This document shows positions 25,077 to 33,690 of a stretch of DNA of 39,949 nt, one piece after another. The notes under the pieces are model-generated. The model was not told the DNA's origin. It did not search any database and worked only from the letters and a program-made list of their open reading frames with translations. The stretch spans positions 1 through 39,949 of the forward strand of contig JAEUOY010000107.1 in assembly GCA_016790515.1 (NCBI GenBank), in the 5' to 3' direction. Source of the DNA: Burkholderiaceae bacterium. GTDB taxonomy: Bacteria; Pseudomonadota; Gammaproteobacteria; Burkholderiales; Burkholderiaceae_C. The position numbers were made by a program, and so were the translations under genes. Positions within the stretch are counted from its first letter, which is position 1; every line of letters begins with the position of its first letter.

Positions 25077-26630
25077 ATGAAACCCTCGCTGCAGGTCCGC
25101 CTCTCCCAGCACCTGGCGCTGACGCCGCAGCTGCAGCAGTCGATCCGGCTGCTGCAGCTGTCGACGCTGGAGCTGCACCAGGAAATCGAGCAGATGCTCG
25201 AGGCCAACCCCTTCCTCGACACCGAGGACGACCACGCGCCGATGGAGTTCGGCCTCGAGCGCGTGACGGCACCGGCCGACAAGGCCGCCGAGCGCGAGAA
25301 GGACCGCCTGTCCGAGCGCGAGGACATCGCCGACGGCCAGGCCGGCGCCGACGAGCCGGCGGGCATGGACGGCGCCGAGTTCGGCGGCACCGAGCGCGAC
25401 GACTGGGAGAACGGCACCGAGCGCGACGATTTCGACGGCATCCGCGAGCTGCCGTCGAACACCAGCGCGTCGGCCGGCGGCGACGAGGACTTCGAGCCGG
25501 TCGAGTCGGCCGACGCCGGCCCGTCGCTGCAGGACCACCTGCGCCGCCAGCTGCTGGGCATGCGGCTGTCGGAAGAGGACGCCTCGGCGGTGATGGTGCT
25601 GATCGAATCGCTGAACGAGGACGGCTACCTGGCCGATCCGCTCGACGACATCGCCGAGCGGCTGGCCGGCCAGCTGGGGCTGGACGGCGACGAAGCGGCC
25701 GAAGAGCGCGAGGAACTGATCGACCGGCTTCGCATTGCGCTGAAGTGGCTGCAGAGCCTGGAGCCCACCGGCGTCGGCGCCGGCAGCCTCGGCGAATGCC
25801 TGACGCTTCAGCTGCGCGAATTGCCGCCCAGCGCCGCGCGCCGGGTCGCGATGCGGATCTGCGACGGCCACCTCGAGCTGCTGGCCCGGCGCGACATGAA
25901 GAAGCTGATGGCCGCCACCGGCGCCGACGAGGACCTGCTGCGCGAGGCGCAGGCCCTGATCGTCGCCTGCGAGCCCAAGCCCGGCCGGCCGTTCACCCGC
26001 GCCGAAGCCAACATCGTCGTGCCCGACGTCATCGTGATCAAGTCGGGGCGCGGCTGGAAGGCGACGCTGAACCCCGACGTGATGCCCAAGCTGCGCATCA
26101 ACGACCTGTACGCGCAGGCGATCCGCGGCCAGCGCAACGGCAGCGCCGCCGGGCTGTCGCAGCGGCTGCAGGAGGCGCGCTGGTTCATGAAGAACATCCT
26201 GCAGCGCTTCGACACCATCCTGCGCGTCAGCCAGGCGATCGTCGAACGCCAGAAGGCCTTCTTCACCCACGGCGAGATCGCGATGAAGCCGCTGGTGCTG
26301 CGCGAGATCGCCGACGAGCTGGGGCTGCACGAATCGACGATCTCGCGGGTGACCACCGCCAAGTACATGAACACCCCGTTCGGCACCTTCGAGCTGAAGT
26401 ACTTCTTCGGCTCGTCGCTGAACACCGACGCCGGCGGCAACGCCAGCTCGACCGCGGTGCGCGCCTTGATCAAGCAGCTGGTCAGCGCCGAGGACGCCGC
26501 CAGGCCGCTGTCGGACAGCCAGCTGTCGGACATGCTCGGCGAGCAGGGCATCACGGTGGCGCGGCGCACGGTGGCCAAGTACCGCGAGGCCTTGAAGATC
26601 GCGCCGGCCAACCTGCGCAAGGCCTTGTGA
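25077..26630 (+). CDS. rpoN: RNA polymerase sigma-54 factor RpoN
   Basis: This 517-residue alternative sigma factor has the Gln/Leu-rich activator-interacting region I at the start (LRLSQHLALTPQLQQSIRLL-type sequence, residues about 1-50), an acidic region II (about 55-150), the core-binding domain, a helix-turn-helix (IADELGLHESTISRVTTAKY) and the RpoN box ARRTVAKYRE (about 495-504) that reads the -24 element. It starts four bases after lptB, the standard arrangement. It should serve the -24/-12 promoter of the phenol operon in the same window. The downstream hpf and ptsN genes usual at this locus are replaced by an RNA methyltransferase gene. Confidence 0.97.
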   Translation: MKPSLQVRLSQHLALTPQLQQSIRLLQLSTLELHQEIEQMLEANPFLDTEDDHAPMEFGLERVTAPADKAAEREKDRLSEREDIADGQAGADEPAGMDGAEFGGTERDDWENGTERDDFDGIRELPSNTSASAGGDEDFEPVESADAGPSLQDHLRRQLLGMRLSEEDASAVMVLIESLNEDGYLADPLDDIAERLAGQLGLDGDEAAEEREELIDRLRIALKWLQSLEPTGVGAGSLGECLTLQLRELPPSAARRVAMRICDGHLELLARRDMKKLMAATGADEDLLREAQALIVACEPKPGRPFTRAEANIVVPDVIVIKSGRGWKATLNPDVMPKLRINDLYAQAIRGQRNGSAAGLSQRLQEARWFMKNILQRFDTILRVSQAIVERQKAFFTHGEIAMKPLVLREIADELGLHESTISRVTTAKYMNTPFGTFELKYFFGSSLNTDAGGNASSTAVRALIKQLVSAEDAARPLSDSQLSDMLGEQGITVARRTVAKYREALKIAPANLRKAL

Positions 26631-27895
26631 CGCCGGCCGACACGCTGGTACCGCTGTTCCTGCCCTGTGCCGGCGGCACCGAGGACCTGCTGGCCGAGGA
26701 GGTGCAGCGCATCCTCGGCGCCGACGCCGCCGGCGAGGTGCTGCGCGGCGGCGTGCTGGTCGAGGGCGATGCGCTCGCCGCGATGCGGCTGAACCTGGAG
26801 TCGCGCCTGGCCCAGCGCGTGCTGTGGCCGCTGGCGCACGGGCCGTACCAGAACGAGCACGACCTGTATGCGCTGGCGCGCACGGTGCGCTGGGTCGACT
26901 GGATCGCGCCCGAGCAGACGCTGCGCATCGACACCACCGCGCAGCGCTCGCCGCTGCAGAGCCTGAACTTCGCGACGCTGCGGGTCAAGGACGCGGTCTG
27001 CGACGTGCTGCGCGACGCGACCGGCGCCAGGCCGAGCGTGGACACGCGCCGGCCCGACCTGCCGCTGTCGCTGCACCTGAGCCCGACCCACGCGACGCTG
27101 TACGCCGACACCTCGGGCGAGGCGCTGTTCAAGCGCGGCTGGCGCGATGCGCAGGGCGGCACGGTCGGCGTCAAGGGCGAGGCACCGCTGAAGGAGACGC
27201 TGGCCGCGGCGATGCTGGCGGCCGCCGGCTGGCAGGGCCGCGCCGAGGACGGCGCGCTGTTCGACCCCTGCTGCGGCGCCGGCACGATCGCGATCGAGGC
27301 GGCGCAGGTCGCCTGCGGCATCGCGCCGGGGCTGGCAAGGCGCTTCGCGTTCGAGCGCATGCTGCCGTTCCGCCGGCACCAGAACGCCTGGTCGCGGCTG
27401 AAGGATGCCGCCCGCGCCCGCCGGCATGCGCCGGCGGTGCCGATCTTCGCCGGCGACGTGTCGTTCCGCATGGTCGACTTTGCCCGCCACAACGCCGAGC
27501 GCGCCGGGGTCGCGGCGGCGATCGACTTCAAGACCGCCGACGCGCTGCAGCGACTGCCGCCGGCCGAGCGTGGCGTGCTGATGCTGAACCCGCCGTACGG
27601 CGAGCGCATCGCGCCGAAGGGCTCGCGCGGCGAACCCAGCGGCCCGCGACCGTCGCGCGAAGGCTTCGACGGCGGCGCCGACCCGGCCGAATTCTTCAGC
27701 CGGCTGGCCGCGCACTGGAAGCGCCATTACTCAGGCTGGACCGCCTGGCTGCTGAGCCCCGACATGAAGCTGCCGCAGGCGCTGCGGCTGAAGGAGAGCC
27801 GGCGCGTGCCGCTGTGGAACGGGCCGATCGAGTGCCGGTTGTTCCGCTTCGACTTGGTGGCCGGTTCGGCCCGGGCCGCTGCCCCCGGCGCCTGA
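26627..27895 (+). CDS. rlmL: THUMP-domain class I RNA methyltransferase (RlmL-type, 23S rRNA guanine-N2)
   Basis: This 422-residue protein has an N-terminal ferredoxin-like and THUMP region (about 1-165) and a Rossmann methyltransferase domain with motif I FDPCCGAGTIAIEAA (about 211-225) and the catalytic motif NPPYGER (about 323). It corresponds to the RlmL half of the E. coli RlmKL fusion; the RlmK half is absent, as in many bacteria. The start is taken as GTG 26627, overlapping the rpoN stop as GTGA. It ends 20 bases from the convergent amidase gene. Confidence 0.88.
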   Translation: MTPADTLVPLFLPCAGGTEDLLAEEVQRILGADAAGEVLRGGVLVEGDALAAMRLNLESRLAQRVLWPLAHGPYQNEHDLYALARTVRWVDWIAPEQTLRIDTTAQRSPLQSLNFATLRVKDAVCDVLRDATGARPSVDTRRPDLPLSLHLSPTHATLYADTSGEALFKRGWRDAQGGTVGVKGEAPLKETLAAAMLAAAGWQGRAEDGALFDPCCGAGTIAIEAAQVACGIAPGLARRFAFERMLPFRRHQNAWSRLKDAARARRHAPAVPIFAGDVSFRMVDFARHNAERAGVAAAIDFKTADALQRLPPAERGVLMLNPPYGERIAPKGSRGEPSGPRPSREGFDGGADPAEFFSRLAAHWKRHYSGWTAWLLSPDMKLPQALRLKESRRVPLWNGPIECRLFRFDLVAGSARAAAPGA

Positions 27896-27915
27896 GGCGA
27901 CCGCGCCGATTCCGC

Positions 27916-29418
<1,503 letters not shown>

Positions 29419-29428
29419 CGCCCAGAGC

Positions 29429-30607
29429 TCAGGCAGGCGCCAGGCGCTCGCGCCGGCGCAGCCGCTTCAGCCACAGCAGCGCCGCCGCCAGCAGCAGCAG
29501 CGGCGCCAGCGTGCCGAGGTTCATTGCGGTCCAGCCGCCGGTGGTCACCAGCGCGCCCGACGAGAACGAGGTCAGCGTCATCGTCGCGTAGACGGTGAAG
29601 TCGATCGCCGCCTGGCCGCGGGTCTTCTCCTCGGGCCGCCAGGCTTCGGTGGCCAGCGCGCTGGCGCCGATGTAGAGGAAGTTCCAGCCCACGCCCAGCA
29701 CCAGCAGCGCGCCGAGGAAGTGCATCACGTCGTTGCCCGTCAGCGCGAAGCCGACGCAGGCGATGTTCAGCAGCAGCCCGGTGGTCATGACCGGCAGCAC
29801 ACCGAAGCGCCGGATCAGCCTGCCGGTGAAGAAGCTGGGCACGTACATGCCCAGCACATGCCACTCGAGCACCAGCGCCGCGGCCGAGAACGGGTGGCTG
29901 CACTGCGCCATCGCGATCGGCGTGGCGGCCATCAGCAGGTTCATCACGCCGTAGCCGATCGCGCAGCCGGCCGCGGCGATGATGAACACCGGCTGGCGGA
30001 CCAGCTCGGCCGTCGGCCGCCCCTGCGGCGCGCTGCTGCCCTGGCCGGGCAGCGGCGGAAAGCTGATGAACGCCATCGTCACCAGGCTGAGCAGCGCAAC
30101 GCCGATCAGCGCCAGGTAGGCGCCGGCAAACGGCACGTCCATCGCGGTGCGGCTCCAGTTCGCCAGGTTGGGCCCGACCACACCGCCGATGATGCCGCCG
30201 GCCAGCACCCAGGAGATCGCCCGCTCCTTGAACTCGGGCTTGACCAATTCGACCGCGGCGAAGCGGTACAGCGAGCCGTTGGCGTTGTAGAAGCCGGCCA
30301 GCAGCGTGGCAGCGGTCAGCAGCCAGAACTGGCGCTGCAGCGCCGCCCACGCGCAGACCGCGGCACTGGCGATGGCCACCAGCAGCCCGAGCTGGAAGCT
30401 GCGCTGGCGGCCCCAGCGCCGCTGTGTTCGTGCGACCAGCCCGGTGGCCAGCGCGCCGCCGGCGACGTAGGCGGTGATCGGCAGCGTCGCCAGCCAGGCG
30501 GTGGGCGCCAGCGCCAGCCCGACCAGGCCGTTGACGGCGATGAACACCACGTTGTTGACGAGCAGCATGCCCTGGCACAGGGTCAGCAGCAGCAGTTGCA
30601 GGTTCAA
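29429..30607 (-). CDS. MFS transporter
   Basis: This 392-residue protein has about 12 hydrophobic segments. The basic loop ARTQRRWGRQRSF between the second and third segments fits the MFS motif A position. The start is proposed at TTG 30607 (residues LNLQLLLLTLCQGMLLVNN), with GGAGA upstream; it overlaps the rsmE stop as TTGA. Starting at the internal ATG (14 codons later) would cut into the first membrane segment. The substrate is unknown; the amidase gene following it may hint at an amide. Confidence 0.83.
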   Translation of the reverse strand: MNLQLLLLTLCQGMLLVNNVVFIAVNGLVGLALAPTAWLATLPITAYVAGGALATGLVARTQRRWGRQRSFQLGLLVAIASAAVCAWAALQRQFWLLTAATLLAGFYNANGSLYRFAAVELVKPEFKERAISWVLAGGIIGGVVGPNLANWSRTAMDVPFAGAYLALIGVALLSLVTMAFISFPPLPGQGSSAPQGRPTAELVRQPVFIIAAAGCAIGYGVMNLLMAATPIAMAQCSHPFSAAALVLEWHVLGMYVPSFFTGRLIRRFGVLPVMTTGLLLNIACVGFALTGNDVMHFLGALLVLGVGWNFLYIGASALATEAWRPEEKTRGQAAIDFTVYATMTLTSFSSGALVTTGGWTAMNLGTLAPLLLLAAALLWLKRLRRRERLAPA

Positions 30608-31344
30608 GCGGGATTCTCCAGCGCGGCCACGACGGCCAGCAGCGCCAGCGGCGCGGTATCGGCGCGCAGCACGCGTGCGCCCAGGGTGACGGGCAGGAAG
30701 CCGGCGGCGCGGGCGGCAGCCAGCTCGGCCGCGCTGAGGCCGCCTTCGGGGCCGCTGAGCACGAGCAGCGGCCGGGCGGCGGCAGCGCCGGCCAGGGCTT
30801 CGCGCAGGCCTCGCACCTCGTCGGCCAGGCTCAGCAGCAGCCGCGTCGACACGCTGTCGGCCTGCGCCGCCAGCCAGTCGCGCAGCGGCTGCACCGGCGC
30901 GATGCGCGGCACCCGGTTGCGCCCGCTCTGCTCGCAGGCGGCCACCGCGATCGCCCGCCAATGGGCGGTCTTGCGCTCGGCGCGGTCGCCGGCCAGGCGC
31001 AGCACCGAGCGCTCGCAGACCAGCGGCTGGATCTCCGCCGCGCCCAGCTCGGTGGCCTTCTCGATCAGGCCGTCCATGCGCTCGTTGGCCGGCATGCCCA
31101 GCGCCAGCGTGACCGGCGTCGCGAGTTCACGCTCGATCGCCGCATGGGTGCCGACCCGGGCTTCGACGCTCCTGCGGCCGATCGCCAGCACCTCGGCGGT
31201 CCATTCGCCGCCGCGGCCGTCGAACAGCGTCAGCGCGGCGCCCGGCTGCAGCCGCAGCACCTGCACATGGCGGCTGGCGTTGTCCGGCAGCGCCAGTTCG
31301 GCGCCGGCGGCCAGCGGGTTGTCGACGTGAAGGCGAGGCGGCAT
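30604..31344 (-). CDS. rsmE: 16S rRNA (uracil-1498-N3)-methyltransferase
   Basis: This 246-residue SPOUT methyltransferase modifies U1498 in the 30S subunit. The N-terminal PUA-like part (MPPRLHVDNPLAAG, HVQVLRLQPGAALTLFDGRG) is followed by the knotted domain with KATELGAAEIQPLVCERS, LVLSGPEGGLSAAEL and LGARVLRADTAPLALL. The length matches the family. It overlaps the following MFS gene by four bases. Confidence 0.95.
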   Translation of the reverse strand: MPPRLHVDNPLAAGAELALPDNASRHVQVLRLQPGAALTLFDGRGGEWTAEVLAIGRRSVEARVGTHAAIERELATPVTLALGMPANERMDGLIEKATELGAAEIQPLVCERSVLRLAGDRAERKTAHWRAIAVAACEQSGRNRVPRIAPVQPLRDWLAAQADSVSTRLLLSLADEVRGLREALAGAAAARPLLVLSGPEGGLSAAELAAARAAGFLPVTLGARVLRADTAPLALLAVVAALENPA

Positions 31345-31381
31345 CGGCCGGCAGTGTGCACCAGCCCGACACCTGGGCCTG

Positions 31382-31921
31382 TCACTCCGGCGCGATCAGC
31401 ACCTGCGCCAGCGCCATGGCCGCGGCATCGCCATCGGCCGCGCGCACCTGCTCGACGAAGCGCAGCGCCAGCACACGGACGTCGGCCGGGGTCTGGCAAT
31501 GGTCCACCTCCAGCGCCAGCCAGTAGCCCTTGACCATGCCCAGCCGGGGCCGGGCCTCGGCGAGCAGGCGGCGGCACAGCAGCCGGTGGTCCCTGGTCTC
31601 GAGCGCCTGGGCCAGGCTCATGCGCGGCGCGGCGGCCGCTGCCCGCGCTGGCCGGGCGGCGGCAGGCGTCGCGGGCCGCTCGACCAGTCCGGCGTCGACC
31701 AGCGCCTGCAGCTCGGCCGCCGCGCAGCCCTGCACCACGCCCAGCCAGTCCCCGGCGGGGCGGCTGTCGTCGATGATCAGCAGCAGGTTGCGCGCCGGCC
31801 GCGACAGCGGCCGCGAGCGCTCGCGGATCTCGGCCCGGCCGGCCTCGGTCTTCGTGTAGCGCCCGGCCAGCAGGTCGGCCGGGACTGCGCCCGGTGCCAT
31901 GCCGGCCGGCGGGTCGGTCAT
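31382..31921 (-). CDS. Conserved-looking protein of unknown function, coupled to fadD
   Basis: This 179-residue soluble protein was not assigned to a named family. The N-terminal half reads YTKTEAGRAEIRERSRPLS and ARNLLLIIDDSRPAGDWLGV, followed by an Ala-rich linker. The C-terminal half, ETRDHRLLCRRLLAEARPRL, then VKGYWLALEVDHCQTPADVR, is predicted helical. The first half has the look of a small winged-helix unit (a KTEAGR-type turn and an AELQALVDAGLV helix), but this is weak. Its ATG 31921 overlaps the fadD stop as ATGA, so it is translated with the acyl-CoA ligase. It ends 37 bases before rsmE. Confidence 0.75.
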   Translation of the reverse strand: MTDPPAGMAPGAVPADLLAGRYTKTEAGRAEIRERSRPLSRPARNLLLIIDDSRPAGDWLGVVQGCAAAELQALVDAGLVERPATPAAARPARAAAAAPRMSLAQALETRDHRLLCRRLLAEARPRLGMVKGYWLALEVDHCQTPADVRVLALRFVEQVRAADGDAAAMALAQVLIAPE

Positions 31922-33603
31922 CTCGCCGTCTCGCGCAGCTCGCGCCGCAGGATCTTGCCGACCGTGGTCTTGGGCAGGTCGCCACGGAACTCGACCACCT
32001 TGGGCCGCTTGTAGCCGGTGAGGTTGGCCTCGCAGTAGGCGCGCACGTCGGCCTCGCTCAGCGCGGGCTCCTTCTTCACGATGATCACCTTGACCGCCTC
32101 GCCGGCCTTGGCGTCGGGGATGCCGACCGCGGCGCACTCGAGCACGCCGGGCATCTGGCTGAGCACGTCCTCGATCTCGTTGGGGTAGACGTTGAAGCCC
32201 GAGACCAGGATCATGTCCTTCTTGCGGTCGACGATGCGGAAGTAGCCGCGCTCGTCCATCACGCCGACGTCGCCGGTGCGGAAGAAGCCGTCGGCGGTCA
32301 TCACCTTGGCGGTCTCGTCGGGCCGCTGCCAGTAGCCGGCCATCACCTGCGGGCCGCGGATCGCGATCTCGCCGGCCTGGCCGGGCGGCACCTCCTTGCC
32401 GTCGTCGTCGAGCAGCACCAGCTCGGTGCCGGGCATCGGCAGGCCGATGGTGCCCGAGTAGGCGGTGGTGTCCACCGGGTTGCAGGTGGCCGACGGGCTG
32501 GTCTCGGACAGGCCGTAGCCCTCGCAGATCGGGCAGCCGGTCTTCTCGAGCCACAGCCGCGCGGTGCCCTGGGTCACCGCCATGCCGCCGCCGACCGAGA
32601 TCTTCAGGTGGCTCCAGTCGACCTTGTCGAAATCGGGGTGGTTGGCCAGCGCGGTGAACAGCGTGTTGACCGCCGGGAAGCTGTGGAAGGGCTGCGCCGC
32701 CAGGTCCTTCAGCACCGCCGGGATGTCGCGCGGGTTGGCGATCAGGAGGTTGCAGCCGCCCATGCGCAGGCCCAGCATCATGTTCGTGTTGAAGCCGAAG
32801 ATGTGGTAGAGCGGCAGCGCGCAGACGGTGACGATCTGGGTGCCGGCGGGGATCTTCTTCAGCGCCGGCTGGTACCAGGCCTCGGCCTGCAGGATGTTGG
32901 CCACCAGGTTGCGGTGCAGCAGCACCGCGCCCTTGCTGACGCCGGTGGTGCCGCCGGTGTACTGCAGCACCGCGATGTCGTCGGGGCCCAGCTTGACCGG
33001 CTGCAAGGTCTTGCGCCGGCCCTGGGCGACCGCATCGTTGAAGCGGATCTGGGTGACCGAGGGCGGCAGCGTGAACGGCGGCACCATCTTCTTGACCCGG
33101 CGCACGACGTGGTTGACCAGCGTGCCCTTGACCAGCCCGAGCATGTCGCCCATCGCGGCCAGGATCACCGCCTTGGTCGGCACCTGCTCGATCACCTGCT
33201 GCAGCACGGCGGCAAAGTTCTCGAGGATGACGATCGCCTTGGCGCCCGAATCCTTCAGCTGGTGCTCCAGCTCGCGCGGGGTGTACAAGGGGTTGACGTT
33301 GACCACCACCAGCCCGGCGCGCAGGATCGCCGCCACCGCCACCGGGTACTGGGGCACGTTGGGCATCATGATCGCGACCCGGTCGCCGCGCTGCAGCCCG
33401 CTGCCCTGCAGCCAGGCGGCCAGCGCGCGCGAGGCGTCGTCGATCGCACCGAAGCTGAACGAGCCGCCCATGAACTTGTAGGCCGTCAGGTCACGGTACT
33501 TGCGGAAGCTGTCGTCGATCATCGCCACCAGCGACGGGTAGACGTCGGTCGCGATGTCCGCCGGCACGCCGGCGGGGTACTGCTTCAGCCAGAGCTTGTC
33601 CAT
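31918..33603 (-). CDS. fadD: Long-chain acyl-CoA synthetase (FadD type)
   Basis: This 561-residue AMP-forming ligase activates fatty acids to acyl-CoA. The P-loop is YTGGTTGVSKGA (215-226), the A5-type motif is GYGLSETSPSA, the hinge-region segment is YFRIVDRKKDMILVSGFNVYP, and the C-terminal catalytic lysine is in TVGKILRREL. The start MDKLWLKQYPAGVPADI is typical of the Burkholderiales FadD group. It is the first gene of a probable operon with the 179-residue gene; rsmE, the MFS gene and the amidase gene follow on the same strand. Confidence 0.93.
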   Translation of the reverse strand: MDKLWLKQYPAGVPADIATDVYPSLVAMIDDSFRKYRDLTAYKFMGGSFSFGAIDDASRALAAWLQGSGLQRGDRVAIMMPNVPQYPVAVAAILRAGLVVVNVNPLYTPRELEHQLKDSGAKAIVILENFAAVLQQVIEQVPTKAVILAAMGDMLGLVKGTLVNHVVRRVKKMVPPFTLPPSVTQIRFNDAVAQGRRKTLQPVKLGPDDIAVLQYTGGTTGVSKGAVLLHRNLVANILQAEAWYQPALKKIPAGTQIVTVCALPLYHIFGFNTNMMLGLRMGGCNLLIANPRDIPAVLKDLAAQPFHSFPAVNTLFTALANHPDFDKVDWSHLKISVGGGMAVTQGTARLWLEKTGCPICEGYGLSETSPSATCNPVDTTAYSGTIGLPMPGTELVLLDDDGKEVPPGQAGEIAIRGPQVMAGYWQRPDETAKVMTADGFFRTGDVGVMDERGYFRIVDRKKDMILVSGFNVYPNEIEDVLSQMPGVLECAAVGIPDAKAGEAVKVIIVKKEPALSEADVRAYCEANLTGYKRPKVVEFRGDLPKTTVGKILRRELRETAR

Positions 33604-33624
33604 GGACCGGATTCTTGCTGAAAG

Positions 33625-33643
33625 CTGACAGCTGGCGCGTCAG
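33625..33643. promoter_or_regulatory. Inverted repeat upstream of fadD
   Basis: CTGAC-N9-GTCAG lies 22-40 bases upstream of the fadD ATG, in the 87-base gap between fadD and the res remnant. It could be an operator for a fatty-acid-responsive regulator; it does not match the PsrA-type GAAAC-N4-GTTTC pattern. No clear -35/-10 pair was seen. Chance is possible. Confidence 0.25.
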
Positions 33644-33690
33644 GGTAGTCGATAGCGGCGCTGGCAGGGGTGCGCCGCGGCCGAGGGCGA

